Positions 1-7,097 of a stretch of DNA of 8,288 bases are shown piece after piece (positions within the stretch are counted from its first letter, which is position 1; each line of letters opens with the position of its first letter). The stretch covers positions 1 to 8,288 of the forward strand of contig QNEG01000055.1 in the NCBI GenBank assembly GCA_003645115.1, written 5' to 3'. Under the pieces are notes generated by a model that worked only from the letters and a program-made list of their open reading frames with translations, made no database searches and had not been told where the DNA came from. The position numbers and the translations under genes are program-made. The DNA comes from a bacterium (lineage in GTDB: Bacteria > UBP14 > UBA6098 > B30-G16).

Positions 1-265
1 ATGCAGTATTACCAGCTTCATCGGTTACCGAAACAAGAGTAATATGGACAGTATCGCCATCGCTCAATCCGCTGGGTGAATATATTAAACTATCATCCGA
101 GAAATTTAATTCGGGGGCATCGATACCCACTGTATCGCCATCTATTACCACTACGATGGAAGAAACATCTATTCCAAAATAATCGGAAATAATCCATATC
201 GCCTGCTGGTCATCGCAGGCAGAAATTGCTCCCGCTATGGGAGTCAATAATTCTCCCTCTGGCGC
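1..265 (-). repeat. Repeat unit 11, partial (half A only, residues 2160-2247)
   Basis: The unit begins with APEGELLTP instead of GPxA, keeps SACDDQ, a FGIDVSSI stretch and DGDTVHIT, and reaches a DEAGNTA motif just before the window ends. The repeat series therefore continues to the left of the window. Confidence 0.8.
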
Positions 266-3200
266 AGTCCTATCGATGTAATAATTATAACATCGGTCGA
301 ATATATTCGGTTCACACCAATTCACTAAATCCTGTGCTGTGATGCAGATTTGCACGCTATCGGTATCGGCGAATGAAATTCCGCTGATATCCAGTTCTAC
401 ACTATCTTCGGTTAGGGAAAATGGAGTGGGAGTTCCATCCATTAGGACCTCGATGGATTCTGTATCTACTCCCGCAGTGATATCTCGAAGCACGCATAGC
501 CAATAATTCTCGATAAATTCGCCATCTGCGGGGAATAGAGAATATTCGAATGGCGGAGATGTATCGATAACAATTCGCCAGTGTGGATAAGCCGAGCCGA
601 GATGACCGAGAGTATCCGCCGATTCCACCACGAAAAATTCTATAGTATCGCCATCATCGAATGGAGAACTGGGGACAAATGCGACAGTAGAATCATCGAG
701 AATGAACACCTCGACGGATGGCACCGAATATTCAGAACCATCCACAGAAATAGAAGTCGCCGACCAATCGATACCATTATTATCTCTGAGCCTGATTATT
801 ATACTATCCTGATCGCAGGATGAAATAGCCTCATCGGGCGGAGAAAGGAGTATTGCGAGCGGACCGCCTTCATCCACTCGGAAACTCCAACAAAATTGTT
901 CGGACTGGTTTTTTCCACAGGCATAAGCCTCATCGAACACACTATCCACGCAGACTGTTGTGGTTTCTCCGCCTGGAAGATAAATACTCAATGATGCCAA
1001 ATCCGCCCATAGCCGACTGCCATCCCAGTTCAAGTCGCCGAGAACTGCTCTAACTGTATCCATATCATTGATAATCATTCTTGCCCAGTATGGATAGATT
1101 CCTGAAGCATTATCATCGATTTGCACGGATATAATCGGTGTAGCGGATGACACCACACCATCGTCGGGCGGGTCAGGATTGGAAATTTCCGGTCCGGTAG
1201 TATCGAAACCTACCCACCAGGTAAATGGTCCCGTAGAATTTCCCAGTCCATCCTCTACCGAGGTTACCTCCACCGGGAATAATTCTCCCTCCCAAAATGT
1301 AGTATCCGGGTCGAAGCGAAGATATGTTCCACTCAGCGAAAGATAAGGTGAAGTAAGGTCGATAGGTGTTCCATCTATGTTAACCTGCACCGATACGCTA
1401 TCCACTCCTGCGGCGTCCCAGACTGTCCAGATTATCATTGAATCGATACAACTGACATATACCGATTCTGGTGGGAACATAAGATTCACCTGTGGACCAC
1501 GATAATCGAAATAATAACTGAAACAATATGGAGTCATAGTGTTTGGAGTGCACAGGTCTGGGCTATCTTCGGTATTTTGCACACAAATTGTCAAACTATC
1601 GCCATCCAGTGGAGTTATCCCCATTCCTGATAGAGAAAAGCGCAGGCTATCGCCATCATAGTTCATATCTCCACTGGGATAGGAATACATAAATGGACCT
1701 ATCATAAGTCGTATAGTAGTGGGATTGACACCGGACAGGTCATCGGTCAATGCCACGGATATATCGGCATCGCCCACAGAGAAAAATGTTCCATCCGGGG
1801 GATTGACTCCAGAAGCATACGGCGGAGAAAGGTCTATTACAAATTGCCAAGACAATGGCACATCCGAGCTGGATGTTCCCACAATATCATCCACCGATAT
1901 TAAAGTAACAGAAATAGTATCACCGTCGGACCAGTTTATGGATGGAATAAACCGTAGGGAATCATTGAAAAATGACAATTCCGGGTCGGCAGTGGTATAG
2001 GTGATTCCGTCCACGGTCAGTTGTATGGAGGATTGGTCGATTCCATTTCCATCAGTAATAAGGATGAATATCGGTTGATTATCACAAGCGCTAATTTGAC
2101 CATCGTTGGGTTCGAGGATTTCTACCACCGGACCCTCCGATGAAATCAAGAATGACCAACAACTATCGGACATAGTATTAGGCGAACAATAATCGGGATT
2201 ATCGGAAGCTCGAGCACAGACATCGATAGTATCGCCATCGGCAAAAATTACTCCGCAGTCGGGAAGTGTCAATGTGGCGATAGAGCCATCCCAGGCGAGA
2301 CATCCATCCGCCATAGTGAACACAGCGCCAGTTACAGTAAACACGATAGAGGAATCTCTAACTCCACTGCCATCATCGGAAAAGCCGACCTGGATAGTTA
2401 TTTCTGTATCTGGCACCACTGCTCCAGGTATCGGAACTGTGGAAGTAATATATGGTGGAGTGTAATCTGTATGGAATGAGAACACTAATGAATCTCCGCT
2501 CATAGAATTTCCGGTGTTATCGGTGACTCCCCATAAAACGACAGTAATTTCTCCCTCCGGGAATGGAATCGGCGGATAAAATTGCAACAGCGAATCGCCG
2601 ATGTATATCAAATTAGTATCGGATAGGATATATTCATCGCCATTAACTCGCAAATGTATAGATGAATTGTTCACATCGAAATCATCGGTAAGATGGATGA
2701 AAATATTTTGGTCATCGCAGGATGAATAACTATCCGGGATTGGTTCTATCACATACGCCTGTGGACCGAGCAAATCGAAAGAATACATAAAACAGGCAGA
2801 ATCTCCCGCATTCGGTCCGCAAAATTGAGGCAATACCATATCATCGGCGGAGTAGCAAATTTGGATTGTATCTCCAGATGAATATGATAATCCAGCGGTG
2901 GAGAAATCTACGGTGACCGTGTTTGTTCCTGGGTCATAAGAAACACCCGAACTCAACGGGGAACCATCCACTGTAACAGTAATAGATGCTGACTGGACAC
3001 CTGCGCCCACATCCTGAATTTCTGCGATCAGTATCGGCGATGATTCGGATAGCATAGTTCCTCCGGGCGGGTCTGCGGAAATTACCTGTGGACCGGAAAT
3101 ATCGATATAAAATTGCCAGGGACCATCGCTTGTGATTGGATTTCCTGCAATATCCTCGGCAGCGCTGACCGATACGATTATAGTATCGCCATCCAGCCAT

Positions 3201-6200
3201 CCACTGGTGGGATGAAAATATATGGTATCATCGATAATCCACATCTGCGGCGATAAAATGGAATATGAAACTCCCGACACCAATAATCTCACCGTGGAAT
3301 CTACTATACCGAAATTATCGAACAATGCGATAATAAGTGTTCCCGATTCACAGGCAAAAAATACGCTATCATCAGGACGAATAATTTCTGCAGTGGGACC
3401 GGTCAAATCCACATAATATTCCCAGCAACTATCTGGTGAAAGTGCATTGGGCGGACAATATGATGTCATATCTTCCAGATAGTTGAAGCAAAAATCGATA
3501 GTATCGCCATCGGAAAATGAATATCCCAGCATACCTAAATCGATTTCGAATGCGGGGTCTATCCAGGAAATTCCAGGTAGCATCCCTATATATGGAGAAC
3601 CCTCCACAGTGATTTCGAAACTGGTAGGGTTCACTCCTGAAGTAGAATCGGCAAAGTAAAGTTGGACTATCGGCGATGGCGACGACAGGAAACTTTCCGG
3701 TAGCGGGTCGGTATCGAACCACACTGGCGGAGATAAATCCACTATGAATGTCCAGATATCGCCACCGGTAGTGGTGTTTCCCAGTGAATCGGTAGCGTGA
3801 ACCACCTGAACAGTGATTTCCTCGCCATCACCGAAAGGCACTGCGGGATTATACATAGCAGTATCGCCATTCATAGTGATTTCTCCAAGCCAGGCTACCA
3901 GTGTATCATCATTTACTCGTATTGCGGTGCTTTCCGGAAGTATCCCTTGTTCATCGTATATATAAATCCAGATATCCTGTTCTGGGCAGGATGTCCAAGC
4001 ACCATCCAATGGGCGAAGTAAATCCGTGGTGGGTCCAGCTAAATCTATCACAAAATACCAGCAGGAATCAGGATTAGTGGTATTAGGACCACATAGCGAT
4101 GATGAGACTTTATCGGAAGCACTGACAAAACATACATCCACAGTGTCGCCATCACTGAACGAGAGTCCGGCATCGCCACAATCGAATACCACTTGCCCGG
4201 TGGACCAGGTGCATCCCGGGTCGCCAACAGAATACTCTACTCCCGCCACTCGAATTAGTATAGATGTAGTATCGACTCCCGCCATATCATCCGAAACCCA
4301 AAATCGAATGGTGGGTGCAGAACTGGAAACATCGCCACCGTGAGGCGGATTATACGAAGTTAATTCCGGTGGTTGTGTGTCCATATAAAATATCCAACTA
4401 TAAGTCGAAGAGATATTATTTCCCAGAGTGTCATTTAATGTTACCAACTCGACTGTTATTGTATCACCGTGAGCAAAAGATGTTGACGGAGTGAAAATCA
4501 AGGTGTCCCAATTCCAGGAGATTTCTGATGAAGAATCGAAATATGAAGTTCCGTTTATACGGAGTTGCACCGATGTCTGGTCGATACCGTCGATATCGGA
4601 AGTATAGATTTTAATTGTTCCATCATCACAAGCAGTGATAGTAGATTCTGGTGGATAGACCATATCGGCTATCGGTCCGGCGAGGTCTGCGATAAAATAT
4701 GTGCAAGTATCTCGCCAATTGGGTCCACAAAATTGTGGCAGTATAGAATCGCCGATATGCAGACAGACCTGGACAGTTTCGCCATCGGTGAATGACAATC
4801 CAGTGAATGCGAGGTCGAAAGTTAAATCTGTTCCATCCCATGAGAATCCACCAGGATATGGATAATCATATCCCTGCACATTTACGGTAGCGGAATTTGG
4901 GTCCACGCCAGCACCGGGATCGATAAGTGTCCATAACACTACAAGATATAATGGACCGAACCGTGTTCCCGGATTGGGCTGAACATCGGAAACAAACGGC
5001 GGTGCAATATCCACATAGAACAGTCCGGAAATAGGTGTCGCCAGTGGGTTTCCCAGAATATCCTCGGCAGAAAGCAATGCCCAATTCACCTCCTGACCAT
5101 TTGTCCAACTGGAAGACGGAGTGAAAACCAAAGTATCATTAGAATATGTCATCTGTTCCATCGAATCGTAAGTGGTGCTTTCGACTTGTAATTCGATAGT
5201 CATAGAATCTACTCCACTTTGGTCCCATATTCGGACAATCAATTCTTGGTCGGGGCAGGCAGTATATTCGCTATCTGGTGGCAATATTAGTTCTGCTTGT
5301 GGTCCGCCCTGGTCGATTCTAAAACTCCAACAATATGGCGAGGACATACAATTCGGTCCACACATTTCGGATGAAACAATATCGCAGGCAGATTCCAAGC
5401 AGACATCCACTGTATCACCATCACTGAATGAGATTCCTGCATCGGAGGGCGAGAAAGTCAATCTGGAACCATCCCAACTCAATGCAGGGTGTGGATATGA
5501 ATAATAAGTGCCATCTACCTGCATTTGCAGAGAATTAGGGTCAACCGTGGTATATTCATCATCGATAGCAATAGATATGGATGGAGTAGATGATGCTACC
5601 GTAGAACCATCGGGTGGCAGAGTAGATGATGCAGTGGGTGCGGATTTATCCACATATATACTCCATATAGGAAACGAACCGACAGTGGCGGTATTTCCCG
5701 CATTGTCCTTTACCTGCACCATTCTCATAGAAATGTTGCCCTCCTGAAGTGTGCCGATAAAATAAGCGGTATCGCCATCGGGCGATGCATTAAAATCAGG
5801 CGATTCACTCACCAACGGGTTCGGAAACACTCCGGTCAATGACATCTTTATCAGCATAGTATCTACACCTGAGTAATCGATAAATCCGATTACGATGGAA
5901 TCACAGGCGGTAGTATCGCCCTCGCTGGGGAATATCAAATAAGCTCTCGGACCGATACAATCTTTGATAAATGTCCAGCATTGTTCGACATCTGTGGTAT
6001 CGAACCAGTGCGGACCACATACCAATGCATTACTAACACCATTAGACACATAATCTACCGCCTTTCGAAGACAGGCAGTGATGGAATCTTCATCATCGAA
6101 TGCAGAGAAATAACCCCAGCGAACGAAAAATATCGAATCCTGATAGACAAAATTAGTATCCATAGATGGTTGCCAACAGTAGCCATCAGAACGATTGGGC

Positions 6201-6742
6201 GAACAGTTGTAATTATTAGCATCGACACACATACATAATCCATCATATGGTATTCCGGATGTGGTATCCATCACCATTACTGCTATACTTCCCACATCGG
6301 CACAAACAGTGGTTCCCGGCGGTGGATATCTGGTTTCCGGCAGGAAAAATGGGAAATTGAAATCCATATAAAATTCCCAGGAATAAGAACCCGCTTGTAG
6401 TGGTAATCCATCGGTGGTATTGGCTTGCTCCAGAATGACATTCACTGTTTGTCCATTGGAAAATGAAGTAGCAGGAGTGAAAATTAGCACCGAATCATCC
6501 ACCCAATCCAGTTGGGAATGAGGCCACAAATATAATGTTCCCTCCACTCGAAGTTGTATAGTAGTGGTATCCACGGGGTCATCATTTTCATCCACGATAG
6601 CTATTCGAATAGTTTGGAGTGAACATCCTGCCCATCCGCTATCGCTGGGTATAAACATATTAGCAGTCGGTCCCGGTGGGATTGCATTAGCCAAGCCCAA
6701 TAAAATCAATATGATACATAAACTTAAAATTATCTTACCCAT
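1..6742 (-). CDS. Giant secreted tandem Ig-like repeat protein (C-terminus beyond window)
   Basis: Reading the minus strand from ATG at 6742-6740, I found no stop codon in 2,247 codons; the frame runs off the left edge. The start is supported by a strong AGGAGG Shine-Dalgarno 4 nt upstream and by a signal peptide beginning at residue 1. After the signal peptide (residues 1-20) the protein is almost wholly made of a unit of about 211 residues, ten complete copies plus a partial one. Each unit has two Ig-like beta-sandwich halves. Recurring motifs are GPxA, ACDDQ, GVDxxSI, DGDTV, EDxxGN, WxFxVD, CxPN and CWSF. The DGDTV and D.xGN motifs resemble SbsA/Big_5-type bacterial Ig-like modules, a family assignment by eye. 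Composition is acidic, with few Lys, as in extracellular proteins. No catalytic domain or transmembrane segment is visible after the signal peptide. Role is unknown; a surface stalk, adhesin or S-layer-like component is inference. No sorting domain is visible because the C-terminus is missing. Confidence 0.93.
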   Translation of the reverse strand, partial: MGKIILSLCIILILLGLANAIPPGPTANMFIPSDSGWAGCSLQTIRIAIVDENDDPVDTTTIQLRVEGTLYLWPHSQLDWVDDSVLIFTPATSFSNGQTVNVILEQANTTDGLPLQAGSYSWEFYMDFNFPFFLPETRYPPPGTTVCADVGSIAVMVMDTTSGIPYDGLCMCVDANNYNCSPNRSDGYCWQPSMDTNFVYQDSIFFVRWGYFSAFDDEDSITACLRKAVDYVSNGVSNALVCGPHWFDTTDVEQCWTFIKDCIGPRAYLIFPSEGDTTACDSIVIGFIDYSGVDTMLIKMSLTGVFPNPLVSESPDFNASPDGDTAYFIGTLQEGNISMRMVQVKDNAGNTATVGSFPIWSIYVDKSAPTASSTLPPDGSTVASSTPSISIAIDDEYTTVDPNSLQMQVDGTYYSYPHPALSWDGSRLTFSPSDAGISFSDGDTVDVCLESACDIVSSEMCGPNCMSSPYCWSFRIDQGGPQAELILPPDSEYTACPDQELIVRIWDQSGVDSMTIELQVESTTYDSMEQMTYSNDTLVFTPSSSWTNGQEVNWALLSAEDILGNPLATPISGLFYVDIAPPFVSDVQPNPGTRFGPLYLVVLWTLIDPGAGVDPNSATVNVQGYDYPYPGGFSWDGTDLTFDLAFTGLSFTDGETVQVCLHIGDSILPQFCGPNWRDTCTYFIADLAGPIADMVYPPESTITACDDGTIKIYTSDIDGIDQTSVQLRINGTSYFDSSSEISWNWDTLIFTPSTSFAHGDTITVELVTLNDTLGNNISSTYSWIFYMDTQPPELTSYNPPHGGDVSSSAPTIRFWVSDDMAGVDTTSILIRVAGVEYSVGDPGCTWSTGQVVFDCGDAGLSFSDGDTVDVCFVSASDKVSSSLCGPNTTNPDSCWYFVIDLAGPTTDLLRPLDGAWTSCPEQDIWIYIYDEQGILPESTAIRVNDDTLVAWLGEITMNGDTAMYNPAVPFGDGEEITVQVVHATDSLGNTTTGGDIWTFIVDLSPPVWFDTDPLPESFLSSPSPIVQLYFADSTSGVNPTSFEITVEGSPYIGMLPGISWIDPAFEIDLGMLGYSFSDGDTIDFCFNYLEDMTSYCPPNALSPDSCWEYYVDLTGPTAEIIRPDDSVFFACESGTLIIALFDNFGIVDSTVRLLVSGVSYSILSPQMWIIDDTIYFHPTSGWLDGDTIIVSVSAAEDIAGNPITSDGPWQFYIDISGPQVISADPPGGTMLSESSPILIAEIQDVGAGVQSASITVTVDGSPLSSGVSYDPGTNTVTVDFSTAGLSYSSGDTIQICYSADDMVLPQFCGPNAGDSACFMYSFDLLGPQAYVIEPIPDSYSSCDDQNIFIHLTDDFDVNNSSIHLRVNGDEYILSDTNLIYIGDSLLQFYPPIPFPEGEITVVLWGVTDNTGNSMSGDSLVFSFHTDYTPPYITSTVPIPGAVVPDTEITIQVGFSDDGSGVRDSSIVFTVTGAVFTMADGCLAWDGSIATLTLPDCGVIFADGDTIDVCARASDNPDYCSPNTMSDSCWSFLISSEGPVVEILEPNDGQISACDNQPIFILITDGNGIDQSSIQLTVDGITYTTADPELSFFNDSLRFIPSINWSDGDTISVTLISVDDIVGTSSSDVPLSWQFVIDLSPPYASGVNPPDGTFFSVGDADISVALTDDLSGVNPTTIRLMIGPFMYSYPSGDMNYDGDSLRFSLSGMGITPLDGDSLTICVQNTEDSPDLCTPNTMTPYCFSYYFDYRGPQVNLMFPPESVYVSCIDSMIIWTVWDAAGVDSVSVQVNIDGTPIDLTSPYLSLSGTYLRFDPDTTFWEGELFPVEVTSVEDGLGNSTGPFTWWVGFDTTGPEISNPDPPDDGVVSSATPIISVQIDDNASGIYPYWARMIINDMDTVRAVLGDLNWDGSRLWADLASLSIYLPGGETTTVCVDSVFDEAYACGKNQSEQFCWSFRVDEGGPLAILLSPPDEAISSCDQDSIIIRLRDNNGIDWSATSISVDGSEYSVPSVEVFILDDSTVAFVPSSPFDDGDTIEFFVVESADTLGHLGSAYPHWRIVIDTSPPFEYSLFPADGEFIENYWLCVLRDITAGVDTESIEVLMDGTPTPFSLTEDSVELDISGISFADTDSVQICITAQDLVNWCEPNIFDRCYNYYIDRTAPEGELLTPIAGAISACDDQQAIWIISDYFGIDVSSIVVVIDGDTVGIDAPELNFSDDSLIYSPSGLSDGDTVHITLVSVTDEAGNTA
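266..865 (-). repeat. Repeat unit 10 (residues 1960-2159), shortest complete unit
   Basis: The unit is 200 residues. Half A begins GPLAILLSPP with SSCDQD and ends WRIVID near 563. Half B carries DTDSVQIC, WCEPN and RCYNYYID. Confidence 0.85.
866..1498 (-). repeat. Repeat unit 9 (residues 1749-1959)
   Basis: The unit is 211 residues. Half A begins GPQVNLMFPP with VSCIDS and ends WWVGFD near 1202. Half B carries the degenerate GGETTTVC, CGKN (Lys instead of Pro) and FCWSFRVD. Confidence 0.85.
1499..2134 (-). repeat. Repeat unit 8 (residues 1537-1748)
   Basis: The unit is 212 residues. Half A begins GPVVEILEP with SACDNQ and ends WQFVID near 1832. Half B carries DGDSLTIC, LCTPN and YCFSYYFD. 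Confidence 0.85.
2135..2767 (-). repeat. Repeat unit 7 (residues 1326-1536), with an extra Cys pair
   Basis: The unit is 211 residues. Half A begins GPQAYVIEP with SSCDDQ and ends FSFHTD near 2465. Half B carries DGDTIDVC, YCSPN and SCWSF. It also has the extra cysteines DGCLAW and PDCGV, equivalent to those in unit 4. Confidence 0.85.
2768..3400 (-). repeat. Repeat unit 6 (residues 1115-1325)
   Basis: The unit is 211 residues. Half A begins GPTAEIIRP with FACESG and ends WQFYID near 3101. Half B carries SSGDTIQIC, FCGPN and ACFMYSFD, with Phe in place of the Trp after the last Cys. Confidence 0.85.
3401..4036 (-). repeat. Repeat unit 5 (residues 903-1114)
   Basis: The unit is 212 residues. 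Half A begins GPTTDLLRP with TSCPEQ and ends WTFIVD near 3737. Half B carries FSDGDTIDFC, YCPPN (Pro in place of Gly) and SCWEYYVD. Confidence 0.85.
4037..4678 (-). repeat. Repeat unit 4 (residues 689-902), with an extra Cys pair
   Basis: The unit is 214 residues. Half A begins GPIADM with TACDDG and ends WIFYMD near 4379. Half B carries DGDTVDVC, LCGPN and SCWYFVID. It also has two additional cysteines, in PGCTW and FDCGD, matching the positions of an extra pair in unit 7. Confidence 0.85.
4679..5305 (-). repeat. Repeat unit 3 (residues 480-688)
   Basis: The unit is 209 residues. Half A begins GPQAELILPP with TACPDQ and ends LFYVD near 5009. Half B carries DGETVQVC, FCGPN and a DTCTYF tail where the usual Trp of CW is replaced by Thr. 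Confidence 0.85.
5306..5953 (-). repeat. Repeat unit 2 (residues 264-479)
   Basis: The unit is 216 residues. Half A begins GPRAYLIFP with the TACDS cysteine and ends WSIYVD near 5648. Half B begins with the APTASSTLPPDG linker and carries FSDGDTVDVC, then CGPNC and YCWSFRID. The second Cys in CGPNC and the Cys in ESACD are additions to the basic set. Confidence 0.85.
5954..6673 (-). repeat. Repeat unit 1 (residues 24-263), divergent and longest
   Basis: The unit is 240 residues against about 211 for the others. Half A runs from GPTAN to WEFYMD (ends near 6362) and carries its conserved Cys at residue 40. Half B is longer than usual and has an extra cysteine cluster at residues 170, 172, 180 and 189 that no other unit has. 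Its tail keeps the normal signature: Cys224, CGPH at 242-245 and QCWTF at 254-258. The N-terminal position and divergence suggest a capping role (inference). Confidence 0.8.
6683..6742 (-). other. Sec signal peptide of the giant repeat protein
   Basis: Residues 1-20 read MGKIILSLCIILILLGLANA. There is a short n-region with Lys3, a hydrophobic core from about residue 4 to 17, and an A-N-A motif fitting signal peptidase I cleavage after Ala20. Cys9 lies inside the core and is not followed by the pattern of a lipobox, so a lipoprotein is unlikely. Mature protein would begin IPPGPTAN, directly at the first repeat unit. Confidence 0.88.
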
Positions 6743-6745
6743 ATA

Positions 6746-6752
6746 TCCTCCT
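6746..6752 (-). promoter_or_regulatory. Ribosome binding site of the giant repeat gene
   Basis: AGGAGG on the minus strand (6752-6747) lies 4 nt before the ATG. The spacing is slightly short but the match to the anti-Shine-Dalgarno is complete, which fixes the start codon. Confidence 0.85.
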
Positions 6753-6768
6753 AATTATACACTTATTA

Positions 6769-6797
6769 AATATATATTGTGTAAACTTAAAAGTCAA
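6769..6797 (-). promoter_or_regulatory. Sigma70-like promoter of the giant repeat gene
   Basis: On the minus strand, TTGACT (6797-6792; 5 of 6 to TTGACA) is followed after 17 nt by TATATT (6774-6769; 5 of 6 to TATAAT). Transcription would start near 6762, giving a leader of about 20 nt that contains the Shine-Dalgarno. It is predicted only from consensus and spacing. Confidence 0.55.
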
Positions 6798-6977
6798 GGC
6801 GACGATTTGAATAATTGTCTGCTTTATACAGTTGATATCTCAATGGGAACAGCTACGCCATAAATAAACATAGAAACCGCAGATACACACAGATAACAGA
6901 TATTATTTGTCAGCCGTGTTCATCTGTGGCGAATCGGTGTTTTGGGGTTAACAGATTATCCCGCCGATATGAAATGA
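6798..6977. other. Non-coding spacer between the two divergent promoters
   Basis: This is the middle of the 355-bp intergenic region (6743-7097). Apart from the palindrome at 6871-6942 I see no credible gene, tRNA or riboswitch here. The flanks are AT-rich. Confidence 0.6.
6871..6942. repeat. Imperfect intergenic palindrome, likely a dispersed repeat
   Basis: The left arm CCGCAGATACACAC (6877-6890) pairs with the right arm GTGTTCATCTGTGG (6916-6929) at 11 of 14 positions, plus one possible G-T pair, around a 25-nt loop. The core resembles intergenic repeats containing GTGTTCATCTGTGG that I recall from many unrelated environmental bacterial genomes. That resemblance is from memory. It sits between two divergent promoters, so it is not placed to terminate either gene in the window. 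Confidence 0.55.
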
Positions 6978-7005
6978 TTGACAAAGTTCATTCAATCCAT
7001 TTAAT
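6978..7005 (+). promoter_or_regulatory. Sigma70-like promoter of the sbcC/rad50-type gene
   Basis: A perfect TTGACA (6978-6983) is followed after 16 nt by TTTAAT (7000-7005; 5 of 6 to TATAAT). Transcription would start near 7012, leaving a leader of about 86 nt before the ATG at 7098. It is predicted from consensus only. Confidence 0.5.
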
Positions 7006-7016
7006 TTATTGATATT

Positions 7017-7030
7017 GAATTGCACAATTC
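7017..7030. promoter_or_regulatory. Inverted repeat near the predicted transcription start, possible operator
   Basis: GAATTG and CAATTC form perfect 6-bp arms around a CA dinucleotide. The site lies 11 bp past the -10 element of the plus-strand promoter, close to the likely start point, where a repressor could act. A 6-bp arm can occur by chance in AT-rich DNA. Confidence 0.3.
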
Positions 7031-7097
7031 TACAGCATATTGTTCGATTCAGAAATAATTGTAGAAAAAGTAAGGTTAATAAAAAATATTTTAAACT

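Noticed and set aside
2934..3722. Minus-strand open frames at 2934-3200 and 3429-3722
   Set aside because: They are out-of-frame readings within the giant repeat gene and show none of its motifs.
581..5747. Many plus-strand open frames of 60-110 codons across the left part, for example 581-823, 4026-4343 and 5172-5504
   Set aside because: They lie antisense to the 2,247-codon repeat gene, lack ribosome binding sites and recognisable motifs, and recur because the underlying gene is itself repetitive.
1..6673. Regular repeats considered as a CRISPR array or DNA-level satellite
   Set aside because: The periodicity of about 633 nt is at the protein level with an intact reading frame. Only short words such as TATCGCCATC, encoding DGD, are repeated exactly.
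6754..6759. Perfect TATAAT on the minus strand just upstream of the giant gene
   Set aside because: As a -10 element it would start transcription inside the Shine-Dalgarno, near 6747. The TTGACT-N17-TATATT pair just upstream leaves a sensible leader, so I preferred that.
6564..6863. Plus-strand 99-codon open frame reaching into the intergenic region
   Set aside because: Most of it is antisense to the signal peptide and first repeat unit, and its end crosses the promoter of that gene. No ribosome binding site supports it.
6877..6929. Palindrome considered as a rho-independent terminator
   Set aside because: The loop is 25 nt, the stem has mismatches, no T-run follows it on either strand, and both neighbouring genes are transcribed away from it.
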